A DNA stretch of 64,000 nucleotides from Chaetomium olivaceum (lineage: Eukaryota; Ascomycota; Sordariomycetes; Sordariales; Chaetomiaceae). Location: the NCBI GenBank assembly GCA_039881045.1, contig JAYWVB010000024.1, positions 186,001 through 250,000 on the forward strand, in the 5' to 3' direction. Position 1 is the stretch's first letter, and each line of letters begins with the position of its first letter. The notes beneath the pieces are model-generated. The model saw nothing but the letters and a program-made list of their open reading frames with translations, was not told the origin of the DNA and searched no databases. The translations under genes were made by a program, and so were the position numbers. Shown here in pieces: positions 21,353 through 33,056 of this stretch.

Positions 21353-21597
21353 CTATGAAAGACAGATAACGTCCACCAACCGTTAGAACCCTAGAAGAGA
21401 TATCATCCATCGCTAGTTGCAGCAAGTCCCCCAGAGAAAAATGGCACCGACGCCAGCGCCAGCAACCATTCTGTAACGCGCTATGAAAGACAGATAACGT
21501 CCACGAACCGTTAGAACCCCATAAGGAATATCACCCATCGCTAGTTGCAGGAAGTCCCTCAAAGGAAAATGGCACCGACGCCAGCGCCAGCGACCCC
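21353..21597. repeat. tandem duplication, 128-bp unit, covering a gene's 3' end
   Basis: CTATGAAAGACAGATAACGT begins at 21353 and again at 21481; the units stay closely similar through GGCACCGACGCCAGCGCCAG. On the minus strand the second unit carries the last codons (GAGVGAIF) and 3' flank of the small GPI-type gene at 21559-21921, so the first unit is a duplicated 3' end lying downstream of the gene. Confidence 0.9.
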
Positions 21598-21921
21598 AGC
21601 AACAAGCAGTCCAACGTCAAGACCCATGAGTGCGCTGGCATCGGATTTGTAACTGCTGGAGTGGCTGGTGGTGCCAGAACTGCCGCCGCGGGAAACCGCC
21701 GGCACCGCTGCTGTGGCCACCGCCAGCACCGCCGGCACCGGCACCGCCCCCGCGCCTCTTTTCTAGGTCTTCATCGTGACCATCTCCGGGCATAGTGGTG
21801 TTTTCTGCTCAGGATGGCCTTCGTGGCGCGCGCAACAACGTCGGCAATGTCCGGGCTGGCATTCGCAGTTTGGCCCGGTTGCGACGGCAATGAGGGTGAG
21901 GAGGACGGCGGTGTGCTTCAT
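21559..21921 (-). pseudogene. small GPI-anchor-type secreted protein, broken
   Basis: ATG 21921 opens a signal peptide (MKHTAVLLTLIAVATG) and a Cys-rich mature start (CECQPGHCRRCCARH). That frame ends at a TAG at 21763-21765. In another frame, a Gly/Ala/Ser-rich region (SRGGSSGTTSHSSSYKSDAS) leads to a hydrophobic C-terminal tail (LDVGLLVAGVAGAGVGAIFL) and a stop at 21559, the usual layout of a small serine-rich GPI-anchored cell-wall protein. No intron with correct phase joins the two parts, so at least one indel has broken the gene. The tail has been duplicated in tandem. Confidence 0.6.
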
Positions 21922-21929
21922 TTTGATCG

Positions 21930-23650
21930 GTTTTTTGGGTAAGTCACGGCTTTAGGGTAGGTATGAGGCTCTTTTAATGAGACGAATCGATATGCTCTGG
22001 TGTTTGCTGTTGCTGGTGTTTGCTGTTGCTGTGTGCAGTTGTGAGTGAGTTTATTCAACAGAGGCGGAAAGGCACGGCCGATTTATACTTTTCGTTTTAT
22101 GACCATGCCGAGATCCATTATCATAAATTTAAGGCGTCCATCTAGATGGGTGTCCGGACGGCCTACAGATCCGTATTGGACCATGAAACGAGCATTAGAA
22201 TAGTGTGAGGCATGTGTTGAAACAACCGGCCAAGGGGCAGGCTACAGCGATAATCCCATGGGCGATTGGGGTGCAATCTGCGTTTTTCTGGGTGCTTTGA
22301 GAATACCCTCTCGGATTCCCGGGCAGGCAGCCCTGGGGCCTAGGTAACTAACCATTTTGGGTGATGCCTGGCGCCGGCCCGGGTCAGGCCGGAGAACACC
22401 GTAACACCAGGCCGGTTTGGAGATCCTGAGATCCTGATCGCCTACCAGATCCTGATCGCCTACCTAGGTAATAATCGGCGCTGCAGGTCCCCTTGCCATT
22501 GCGAAAATTGTTTTTAAACATCTAGACATCTGGTGCATCACGATACTGCGTATTCCCTATCGCAGGCTTGTGCGACCCCCGGCTCCGTTGTGGAGCTCGC
22601 TGAAATGGACGCCGGCCGGAGAGCACTCAGGTCCGGTGTGGGGCCGGATGTTTCAATGAGACCCGTTCCTCGGCCCTGTACTGAAGTAACAGTGGCCTTC
22701 ACCACAGGCACATACAGTACCAAATACCGAGCGTCACATTTGTTTCCATTCCTATCTCTACAAACATTGATTTGATACAACAATGACGCTAAATACACCA
22801 AGCCAACAACCGAATCCAATGCCTTAGCTGCCATAATCGATAACGTTAACAGAAAACCCTGACCTCATTAGGGCACATGCAACTTTTCAATGCCTAGAAT
22901 GGGGCAGTAGCCATCGTCGATGGCCTTCTTTCACGATACGGCTGATGTACTGTTTCCGGATCCAGACCCATTGAATGAGCCAGATCGGACCCTGATCTTG
23001 GCCTCGCTCGGCGCCACACTATGTCCCCTCCGGCACAGGGCTCCGCCGACTTCGGTAATATCCACGGGCTATTATTTTACCCGAAGCTCAGATATAGTTT
23101 TTCCAGCGCTTAAAATATGGACACTCGCTAGTGGTCACTAAGCTAAGGATGGCATTTCAAAGCACGAGTCCTTCCACTCGTTCTCGGAGGTCGTATTTTC
23201 GTAGAGCACACAGGTCTAGAATTAGAGGTGGTCAGTTTTGGGGAGTTATACCCTGGTCACCAGCACAAGGAGGGCCTTTTGAGAACCTCAAAATGACGAA
23301 TGTGGGCGCAAAGCTGTGGACTGTCTGGTGACAACAGCTCCCAAACCTTCCCCGCCGCCGATGATAGCCGATGGGACATGCCGAGATTATTAGCCCGGAG
23401 CAACGTCTTGATGTAGAAGGCAATTGCTCTTCGTGCACCGGTGACCGGCCCTTCTAGGCAGAGACTTCTTTCAGCTTTTTAAGCATAGTCACTCTGGAAA
23501 CTAACTTAAACGTGGCGGTCTTTTGGCATTAAATGTTGGGGAAGTACAAATCATCAAAGCTAGAGATCACCCTGTTGTCTTGAGTCTCATCAAGCCTCCA
23601 ACCGAGGGACGTTCTGCAGCCCGGTCCCTCCTTTTTATCACCGGCCGCTT
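21930..23650. other. no gene seen
   Basis: Contains short direct repeats (GATCCTGATCGCCTACC twice near 22430-22470) and TGCTGTTGCTGG-type repeats near 22010. ORFs on both strands are unsupported. Confidence 0.45.
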
Positions 23651-23658
23651 TCGGTATC

Positions 23659-24747
23659 ATGACCGACCATAGCGAAGTTGGGGATTTCACCCCGACGCTG
23701 CAATTCTTTACCGTCGATGTCTTCACCGAGCAGAGATTCAACGGTAACCCTCTCGCCGTTGTACTGGTGCCGCCCTCCCTGGGTACGGCGCTCTCCCAAA
23801 GTCAAAAGCAACGGATCGCACGCGAATTCAATCTCTCCGAAACGGTCTTTCTTCACGAGCCCCGAGCTGATGCGGAAGCAATCAATGAGCTGGCTAAGAC
23901 TTGTCGGGCCGACATCTTCACTATTGACACTGAGCTACCGTTTGCCGGCCACCCCACCATTGGAGCCGCCCATATCATCTTGTGCCATCTAGGCTGGGAC
24001 GTAGAATTCCTGCATCTCAAGGCTGGCCTTTTCCGGATCAGTCGATCCGAGGACGGCAGCGACAAGCCAACCTCGACCGGTCCCGTCAAGGTCCGTGTTG
24101 CTCACGACTTGCACGTGCACTCCCGGACCCTAGCAGATATTGTGAACGCAAGGCACCAAAAGCGCAGCGATCCTGCAGCACAGAGTGCTTCTCGTGCTGT
24201 GTCAGGTGCCTTGAGCCAAGACGAGGCAATCCGCAGGGCAGAGCTCCAGGCGCCCGTCGTCAGCATCGTTCGTGGTATGACGGTGCTGCTTGTGGAGCTG
24301 CCGAGCCTGGAGCACCTCGCCCTCGTATCAACGGCCTCGCGGCTTGTGTTCGACGAGGTGATCCAGGGAATGCTCCTTGACGACGGTCCTTGGGGTAGCA
24401 GCTTCTGCTACCGCTACTACTACGTTCACGAAGACGAGGAGAATGGAGAGGGTGTCGAATCCGGCGGGAAAGTCGTCACGCGTCTCAGGGCGCGCATGAT
24501 AGAACTGGATTTTGAAGATCCGGCCACGGGGTCCGCAGTGGTCACTTTGGGATCCTACATGACGATCAATTGTCACAGTGACAAATCGGTTGCCAGGTAT
24601 GAGATTACGCAAGGCGTGGAGATGGGGAGGAAGAGCGACATTGCCGTGGAGGTCAAGCCCGCCGTAGTCGACGGTGTGGCCACCGTCGGGGAACTTTCTC
24701 TAGAGGGGAATGCGGTTATTGTCATGTCCGGGAGGCTTCGGTTTTGA
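23659..24747 (+). CDS. PhzF family protein (phenazine biosynthesis-like isomerase fold)
   Basis: Intronless, 362 residues from ATG 23659. The family marks are in order: FFTVDVFTEQRFNGNPLAVV at the start, REFNLSETVFL containing the catalytic glutamate position (about residue 60), ELPFAGHPTIGAAH (about residue 95), and DFEDPATGSAVVTLGSYM near residue 280 with the conserved Asp of the second half. PhzF proteins have two diaminopimelate-epimerase-like halves. In bacteria PhzF isomerises a chorismate-derived intermediate of phenazine synthesis, but fungal members have no known phenazine role and are better called PhzF-like isomerases. An insert of about 40 residues in the middle (HSRTLADIVNARHQKR and following) is poorly conserved. 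No biosynthetic cluster partner is visible nearby. Confidence 0.9.
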   Translation: MTDHSEVGDFTPTLQFFTVDVFTEQRFNGNPLAVVLVPPSLGTALSQSQKQRIAREFNLSETVFLHEPRADAEAINELAKTCRADIFTIDTELPFAGHPTIGAAHIILCHLGWDVEFLHLKAGLFRISRSEDGSDKPTSTGPVKVRVAHDLHVHSRTLADIVNARHQKRSDPAAQSASRAVSGALSQDEAIRRAELQAPVVSIVRGMTVLLVELPSLEHLALVSTASRLVFDEVIQGMLLDDGPWGSSFCYRYYYVHEDEENGEGVESGGKVVTRLRARMIELDFEDPATGSAVVTLGSYMTINCHSDKSVARYEITQGVEMGRKSDIAVEVKPAVVDGVATVGELSLEGNAVIVMSGRLRF

Positions 24748-26270
24748 GATTGAGAAGACACTGTGTCGGGCGAGGGGTAGGCAAACTCCCAGTTCTGACG
24801 ACGCAAGAGCATCGAGACATGGTAGTGGGAAAGTCCGCCTGCAATGCCGAGAAAGCCTCAATCATGTTCTCCTGGCATCAATAATCCCGTCTTGTCTTGC
24901 CCTGGACTGATCCATCTGCGCACTTCCTATGTGCCCATGTTTGAAATGGCTGAAGGAGGCGTCGTCAGCCCAAGGAATGTTAAGGTTCTGCTCTTGACTC
25001 TCAAGCGCGTGTCTCACCTAACTAGCGGCCCGAGAGTGTCACTAGAATGGCTTCTGTGGAACATTTGAAAATAACTTCATCCCGAGCTCTAGGGTTCAGG
25101 GACTCAGTGGTTCAGGGGTATGGCAGGCTGTCGAGCAAAAGAAGAAGTAAAAGGAGTCAATAGATGGTAGGTACAGTTTTTTTGACACTTCCGGACGGCT
25201 TTCGTTTCACTCTCACAACCGAATGTTTGCATGTTGCGAGGACACACGAAAAGTTTCCACCAACTGAGAGCATTTGACGTACCTACCTTACCTCAGATAC
25301 GCAAGTATTGGCCGCTCTTTCAAGAGGGCTTCCTAGGAAACGAGCTGTCTCCGAAATTAGCACGTACCTTCCCTCAAGTGTGGCGGGCAAAGTAAGCGGG
25401 TATGTATCGGTCTCGAGACGACCTAGATATGTCTTCACTGTGCCCTCGGTCATCTTTGATCATTCCATCTTCACTTGGATCAGCTGCATAACCGACAACC
25501 CGATATTAAGCATCGAAGCTTCGGATCCAGCTATGGTTTAACAACACTAAAACACTAGCCAGGTACGGTTTTAAAACGTCACAGTAATCTGCTAACCATG
25601 GGCAAATTGGCTTGGCCGCCGCATTCCTGGTAACTCCGTCAGACTAACTTCTCTATTTCGCCAGTGCTGTCGCTCGGCTACTCCTCGTTGCCGTCGCCTT
25701 CGGTGTCTCCAGCTCCCTCTTGATGTAGAATGCCCGCATCGCTCCGGCCGGCGACCACGCTCCTTCGTGGGCAACGAGTGCGGTCTGGTAGGGGGAACCC
25801 GATGGATGCCTCTTTGGCTCGTCGTCCCCATCATGGCTTCTCATCGCCACCGTGGTCATACTCTCGATCTCGGGGCAGCATCGCGTTACCGCTACACACT
25901 GAGCAGCTGCGTCCTTGGTCGTCATTTTCGCTCTGTTCCTGCTCAGCTGTTCATGATCTTCCCAGATGCGGTACTCAACAAGATGTGCACGGTTCGAGAG
26001 AAGATCGATCAACAACTTGCCCAGATTTCGACTGTCTTCCCTCATCAGAGACCCCCCGCCGAGTTAGTGGCTCCCTAACTCGTTGCCATGTCGTGTGCAT
26101 TAACTGACTCGTCCGAAAAGAGTGGATAAACGATCAACGACTTGTCATTACCTCGGTTGGTATTCCCTCGTCAGAGGGTTTCCCCGCGAGAAATCATTAC
26201 TCAGAACTGAAATACAAAGGACGCCTGCTCTTCTTGTTCCTCAAATGAGCCGCTCCACGCATCGCATCGC
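24748..26270. other. no gene recognised
   Basis: Intergenic. A minus-strand reading at 25308-25541 (TVKTYLGRLETDTYPLTLPA) has protein-like texture but no start, splice sites or family match, so I do not call it. Confidence 0.4.
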
Positions 26271-26276
26271 ATCACA

Positions 26277-26709
26277 TCAGTGACCTTGCCAGTGCAGTGC
26301 CACGCCGTCATCACCCCCATCATAAGTACCGTGACCCAGAAACCCTCGTGACTCCGGATTCCCTCCCTCCACTTCGCTCTGCTTCTGCAAAATCCCCCCC
26401 TGCACCTCGCACTCCATCATCACTTTCACTCCGCTCAGCACAGACGGAAGTTGCAACCGGCCCTTGCAGCACGAGAAACCGCAGTAGTGAGTCATGCCGC
26501 CGCCGCGCAGCGTCATCTCGTTCTCCATGGTCGGGCGCGGCTCGGATCGCTGGAGAAAGATGTTAGTTTTTGGTGTTTGGTGAGAGACGGAAGCAACAAA
26601 AATAATGCCTCACCGGTTCGTTGCGACGATGGTCTTGCCGTCCTGCAGCGGTGCGGGGTTGGCGGCCTCCATGGGCGCTTGCAGCTTGGGCCTCGTCGAC
26701 GGTCGGCAT
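26277..26709 (-). CDS. possible small spliced Cys-containing protein
   Basis: Two readable pieces suggest a small gene. Near the start, one frame gives MPTVDEAQAASA from 26709 and another gives MEAANPAPLQDGKTIVATN from 26672. After a GTGAGG donor (26613) and a CTCCAG acceptor (26550), exon 2 reads RSEPRPTMENEMTLRGGG, then MTHYCGFSCCKG. Splicing is in frame only with the 26709 start, although the 26672 frame looks more protein-like, so a 1-nt indel may be present. The MENEMTLRGGG segment followed by a Cys-rich end resembles small uncharacterised fungal proteins. The true C-terminus is unclear. Confidence 0.3.
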
Positions 26710-26719
26710 TTTGGTATTT

Positions 26720-27815
26720 TTTTTTTAGGGCGGGTTTGGTTGTGATGTGGTTTGGGTTTGTGAGTGTAAACTTCAACTACGGATGATGAGCGAAGTTGTT
26801 GATGAGATTATTTGCAAGTGGAGAACGGTGTGTGTGGTGAGCGAAGGAAATGGTTGTGGCGAGACAAGGGAAGGTCCGGAGGCCAGGAAGGAGGTTGAAA
26901 TAGAGTTGCGATGTGAGACGGGGCTGGGGAAAATGTATGTAAGCGCCTGCTTTCTGCTTCGGGAGATGCACGAGGTCGAGAGCTGACGATGGGCCGCCTG
27001 ACTTGGGTTAGGGGATCTTGAAATTATCGTGGGACGTCGAGATTGGTTGGTTGGGTGGCTGGCGAAGTGTGTGACATCAGCAGCTGATCTGATTCGCAGG
27101 AACAGGGAACCAGGTTTCAGGGCTGAACCGGCCTCGGCTGAAGGAGGAGCTGTGCCTGGAGATCATCAGCCCAGGGGAGGCGGGAGGAAAAGGATGGGAG
27201 GTGTAAAAAGGAGATCTAAACATTAGTTACCTTGGCGGAGGAGTAAAAAAAAAGAAAAGAGAACGGCGCGATAACAAAAGAATAAATGGGGAAAAAAGGC
27301 CGAAGCAAGAAAAGAAAACAAGAAAAGGACAATTGAGAATGAAGAGGGGGGACAAACCAGATTACCCAAGCGTGAACCGACCGGTTGAATGGTCATCAAC
27401 AACAAGACAGACCCAGCTAAGTCACTCAACAACTTCAATATTTGACCTGCCCACAAGCCTCAGCTGCAAACAAACCACAGCGACGGAAACATATCTATTA
27501 CCTTACAATACCGTATGCAATGCATTCACCGGGTAGCCGGGTCTATCCATGGCCCTCTCTAAAGAACACAAACTCCCCGAGTCCCCAACAGCCATGCGTG
27601 TCCAACCTCCCGCCAACCTTTCCACCCTCCTGAAGACAGGACCGGACCTTCCGACCCCAGGAACCAACTCCCACCAAGCGACCCAAGGGACAGGACCCCA
27701 GCCGGAGAACCCTCCACAGCACAACATCAACAAGGCAGCGAGATAGTAACAACCCAACCAAACAAGCGCCCCCCCCTCCCCACAAGCAAGCAAAGGCCGC
27801 CACTCAACAGCGCCT
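26720..27815. other. no gene seen
   Basis: Intergenic and 3' flank of the helicase gene. Purine-rich patch at about 27245-27345. Confidence 0.45.
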
Positions 27816-30800
27816 CTAACGCTCCGCAGCAGCGGCCGCGGCACCCGCCTTCTCCCTCGTCTCCTGCGCCAGCGCAAACACGCGCTGCCAGACCTCGAGC
27901 CAGCGCTCGTGCTGGGCGGTGGGCAGCCGTCCCGGGTTGCGGAAGCAGCGGGTGAGCATCTCACGGAGGCGAGCGCGCAGGACTTTAAGCACGAGCATCG
28001 ACTTCCAGTCGGGCAGAGCGAAGCGCGCGCGGTTGCCGTCGAGCACAAAGACGCCCGCATAGAGGTCCGCGCGCACGTCGCCGCAGAGGAGGGCGACGGC
28101 GAAGGGGTCGGTCGCGGTGGTTTCGTGGGCGTTGTAGAATCTAAACGGGGGGTTAGAGGTTAGTTGAGAAAGAACGAGGAGGGGATATGGTGGGCTTACG
28201 CTTTGGATTGCATGATGTGGTAGTAGCTTAGCCAGCGGATGTCGTTGAAGCCCTTGTTGACGCTGCTCGGGTGCAGACTGATGGACTGGTTGTTGCCGAC
28301 ATTGCGTAGCCCCTTACTGCCGGGGTCGCGGACGAGTAGTTTGGGGTAGAAGCTCCAGGCGATGACGGACTGCGCAACCACTTCGTTGTCGCTGTTGCTG
28401 TTGACACGCTTGGGGACGTCGAAGAAGGCCTGGTGGCGACGCCGGCCGCCGAAGCGCAGCTTCCTAAGCGCCTGGCGCTCGGTTTCGGTGAGCTGCAGAA
28501 ACCCGGAGTCGGCGACTGCGGCGAGTAGTTGGCCCTTGAGCTCTTCAATGTTGGCGAGTGTTTGGGGTGCGAGGAAGTTCTTGCGACAGAACTGGAACTC
28601 CGCGCCGCCGGATGTTGTGGACTGGCAGACGCGCTTCCAGGCCATGTAGGCGTTATAGACTGTTAGAAGATCCGAATCGCCCTTGCGGAAACCCCTGCGA
28701 ATAGTATCGGCCTGGTTTCGCTGACCAAAGGGCGCAACAAACGGCGATTTGGAGGAGAGGATGGCGGCCACAGTGATGGCCATATCTAGGCACTTGAAGA
28801 CAGCACCCATGAGGATGAGCTTTCCAAGGAAGACATCGAGAGGTAGTCGTGCGAGCTGGATACCAAGTGGCGTTAGCTCTTCAGTCGTGGCTGTCAAAGC
28901 ACGAACATCAACAAGAGCATCGATAGCCCGGCGAATATTCTTTGCTGACGGTGGATCTAGTGCCTGGCTCAACGTCTCCTCAATGCCGCCAATCTTGCAG
29001 ATCTTGACACGAATGGCCAGATCTTGGAGTGACAGACGCAGCATCTCAGGTGTTTGCTGATCGTTCATCGAGGTATCGTGCCGATACTTGGTGAAGAGGT
29101 GGAAGCAAAGGCCCTCTTGCACACGACCGGCACGGCCACGACGCTGCTTTGCGTTGGCACGGGAAATGAACGAGTCAATGAGGCGTGACAGCTGCCGGCG
29201 CTCATCGAAGCGCATCTCTCGGTGCTTGCCCGCGTCGATGACGCATGTCACGTCAGGGATAGTGATACCTGTCTCGGCAATGTTTGTGGCCAGCACAATC
29301 TTGCGCATCCCTGGCGGCGGGACAAGGAAGGCTGCCTCTTGCTCCTCGCTCGCGATGGAGGAGTGCATCGGATACACGAGCCATTCGTTAGCAAAGGTCC
29401 GATCCCCCAACAGCATGTCGTTGAGTGTGCGGATTTCGGCAATACCGGGGAGGAAGACCAGGATTGCTTTGCTAAAGGAGGCATAGTCTGGATCAACAGC
29501 AATCCTCGAGATCAGCTGCACGATCAAATCGTACTCCATCCGGTATTCGTCCATCTGAGCGAGCGTGTTGCGGGTGCGGGCCGAGTAGTTCTTCAACCCC
29601 TTGAGCAACTCGGGCTTGGACGACGTATCAACTTCCGGTTCCGCATCGTCGTCGAGTTCCGTGAGCTTCTCTTGGTTCCGTTGATCGACCGTATACCCTG
29701 TCAACTCGATCGCGTCTTCGAGGTATGCAACCCGGACTGGGAAAGTCCGCCCCGGAACCGTCAGAACAGGCGCACCATTCAAGTAGTTAGAAAAGCGCTC
29801 GGCGTCGACCGTAGCCGACATCAGCACGACTTTGAGGTCCTTCCTCCGCACCAACAACTTCTTCAAAACGATGAGCAGGAAGTCGCTGTCGATAGTGCGT
29901 TCGTGGACTTCGTCGAGCACCAGGTGAGTGATGTCTGCTAGATCGTTGGATCCCTCCAACATGCGCATGACAATACCGGTTGTGGCGTAAACAAGGCGGG
30001 TCTCCCTCGCCGTGTTCGACTCGAGCCGGATGGAATAGCCAACAAGGGACCGGTTCGTACCAAGCTCTGCCTTGGTCTCGCCGAGTTCCTCACTCACGCG
30101 ACGTGCCAGGGAGATAGCCGAGATACGCCGCGGTTCTGTGCAATATATTTTGCAAGGCTTGCCCTGTAGCAGCTGGTGTTCCAGCAAGAATGAAGGTACC
30201 TGGGTACTCTTGCCGCACCCGGTCTCACCACAGATAATAACCACCTGGTTCTTTTCGACAACATCGACCACCTGTTGCCGGAACTGCCACATGGGCAGCT
30301 GCATGCGCGATCCCAGCATATGCTGATACCTTGGTGAGCTGCACTTCTGCAGCCAAATGTTTTGGTAGTATTCGGGCCCGTAAGGTTGTCGCTTCGCCCG
30401 TTCTTGGTCAGACTGATCGGAGTCGATTTGGCTTTTGGATTGACCGCGGCCCTTGAACCCCTGGATGAGCACGCCGTCCTCCAGCTCTTGTTCCACCCTC
30501 TTGCGCACGAGATCCCGGATATGCCTAAGGATGTCGCGGTCCGCTGCGTCAAGCTTGTTCTTCTTAGCTTCCGAATACTCGTTCCACAAATCTTTCCAGG
30601 CGGCAGGTAGCCTAAGCGCCACCTTCTCCTCCTTAACCGAAGATCCAAAGACGCAAAACAGTGCAGCGGTCGCAATGAAGGCCTCGGACTGCCTGGCGTC
30701 GGGTGCGGCGATGGTTTGCATCTTGTAGACGAATTGAGTGGGTGATGTGAATACTTCAAGCTCGGGAATCTCGGGAGCAGGTGGGATCTCTTGTGGCTTC

Positions 30801-32414
30801 GACCAGACGATACTGACGGCGTGTCGATTTGCAAAAGCGACATCAGAAAGAAGGTGGTACGATATCCTGACAGACGAATCCCTGTAGATTGTTAGCAAAA
30901 CCTCGAGTCAGCACAAATCAGGAATTCCAACCTCGCTCTACAAGCCTCTTCCAAGACCCGCATCGGAGTCACTCCAGTCCATTTTCCAAAGTCCCGTATG
31001 ATGAGTTTTGACCCGTCCGCTCCATTCATCACGGTGTTGGTTTTGCCCGTCACGGGGTCAACCTCGCTGACCGGCAGCGTCGCAAACAAGCCAGCCAATG
31101 CGTCATCGTCGTCTTCTTCAGCAAGAACCTCGGCTGCGATGCGATCCGCTTCCGTGTTGACATCGTTCGAGTCGTCTGGTACCGAGGCTTCCTCCAGTGT
31201 CTCCTCCGGCCTCTCCTTCTTTTTTTCCTCTGCTCTTGCCGCGGCATACTCTTTCTCCAAAACTATCCTCTTGTTCCTCCATTGCTGTTCGGCTACATAT
31301 TTGTCGAACAGAACGTCCTTCTCGACACGAGAAATCTTGGCGAGCAACAGTGCTTCTTCCGGATCATCAGAGGAGCCGTTGGGCTTCTCCTTCGTTCCCT
31401 TGCGCTTGCTTGTATCCTGGCGAGGACGCTGGATCTCGAACAACTTGGTCTTGGTATCGAGGTAAAACGGAAGGAGTTGATCCGGTTCGATCTCTTCGTC
31501 AAAGGTAACAGTCGGCCGTTTCGGAGAGGCCGGACGTGACAGATTGAGTGCGCCAGCCTTTAATTTGGTACTAACTCGTGGATCGATCTCGAAGGGTGTT
31601 CCGGACCGCGAAGGCGTATCGGTTGGCGTATCTACAGCAATCGGGTCAGAAATGCAAAATGCAACATGTAGATTTCCATACCTGTTTGCGACTTGGATCC
31701 TGTTTTGCGCCCCGAATAATCTGGGAGCTCTTCCTTGGAGCACTCCCTCGCAAACCAGTCCAGCACCTCTTCCAGCCCCCAGATTAATTCACTTCTGGAA
31801 TTGTATGGAATGTTGGGCGCGATATCCAAAACGAACTGTAGTGCCGGTTGTATCCTGTCCTCTGGGAAGCCTGAGTTCTCGAGCGTCTCCTGCAGGGTCC
31901 ACAGTCGAATGATCAGGTCTTCTTCTGGGGGTAGTCTACTAGTCGCGCCCTCGGACGAGACACTGGAAGCTGCAAATCGGCCCTCCGCCTGTATGAGTCC
32001 CAAAATATGGTCCATCAATTCTTGGGGCAGCCATTTTTTAATATTGAGGGTTTCGGCAGCGCCCCGGAGCAGCCGCCTGTCTGTTTCGAGCCGCGTCTTC
32101 TGCCGTTGTGAATCCTTCCTAACTTTCTGTGCATATTTTTCAACCAGGAGCTGCAATGCCGACTCCTCCAGCTGCCGCTCAAATTCCTCGGGGCTTAGCT
32201 GCTCTACTGGCGCTTTCTGCTCGGTCTTGGTGTTGTTTGTCGCCGCTTGCGGGGCATCGTTCGTTGGCGGGGCGGCATCATTGACGTTGCCAGCCGGGGT
32301 ATTATCACCCGGATCTTCAGCGGGGTCGACTCGTGCCCTCGACGCGATGGAGGTTGTCGCAAATCCTCGCGCAGGGTTGGCCGCGGGCTTCTTTGCTTTC
32401 TTCTTGCCGGCCAT
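27816..32414 (-). CDS. DEAH-box RNA helicase, DHX29 / ucp12 / YLR419W type
   Basis: Exons 32414-31682, 31631-30932, 30881-28200 and 28140-27816 (introns 50, 50 and 59 nt) give 1479 residues. The N-terminal ~480 residues start MAGKKKAKKPAANPARG and include an acidic/charged linker and a conserved block LIIRDFGKWTGVTPMRVLEE. The helicase core follows in order: GETGCGKST (motif I), CTEPRRISA (Ia), TTGIVMRML (Ib), LDEVHERTIDSD (II, a DEVH variant), MSATVDAERF (III), ATNIAETGITIPDV (V) and QRRGRAGRVQEG (VI). Winged-helix, ratchet and OB-like C-terminal regions come next (for example LPLDVFLGKLILMGAVFKCL, LHPSSVNKGF). DHX29 binds the 40S subunit and helps scanning through structured leaders; the fungal relatives are less studied. 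No frame break is present over 4.4 kb. It is divergent from GCN1 across a 642-bp spacer. Confidence 0.92.
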
Positions 32415-33056
32415 GGCGACGAGATTCTGCTTGAGCAAACGCGATGCCGACAAGTGAGTTGTAAAGCGGAGAATGACCGGGGTTGTTTCCACCGACCAAG
32501 ACGTCAATTCAGGCCTAAAGCTGCCCGGAAATTTTACCACTCGGGCAGCAGGCTTCCAGGGTTTGGGATGCGGGACACGACCGCCTACCGTTTCAGGGAC
32601 TGCACCCCACAGCAATCGATGTGGGGGGACGCTATTCTCACAGTGGCATATGTGAGGGCACCAAACGAAGAGTAAATCGCTGGTCCCCAGAGCTAGTTAT
32701 CAAGGGACTTAGACGCTAAATGTGGGTGATAACTGAAACTGGTGATCAGAAGGGAAAGATTTGGACAATCCATTGAAAAATGTTGTCCAATTCACCGCAG
32801 TCTGTAACCAGGGGTCGCGTGTCGGACTGTAAACAAAACCCCTGAAAGCGCAATTCACACTGTCTATGTAGCCAGCCCCTCCCCTCCAACACAAGAAGAG
32901 CAACCCACTTTCGAAATGTGAGTCCCCGCCGAAAATCAGCTTCTGGATGAATCACGGCCCAAAACAAAACGGGGCCAGCAACACCACATACAAGGCTGCG
33001 GGTTTCTGCCGCTCGGCCATGTCATTCCACGACCCCATACAGGAACCGAACAAAAG
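32415..33056. promoter_or_regulatory. divergent promoter region between the helicase and GCN1
   Basis: 642 bp separate the two ATGs, which point away from each other, so the region must hold both promoters. I see no TATA box or clear Gcn4-type site. Shared control of two ribosome-acting factors is possible but not shown. Confidence 0.5.

Noticed and set aside
22538..22834. 98-codon minus-strand ORF starting MAAKALDSVVG
   Set aside because: The first 45 residues look protein-like but there is no second exon, domain or promoter evidence, and the rest is low quality.
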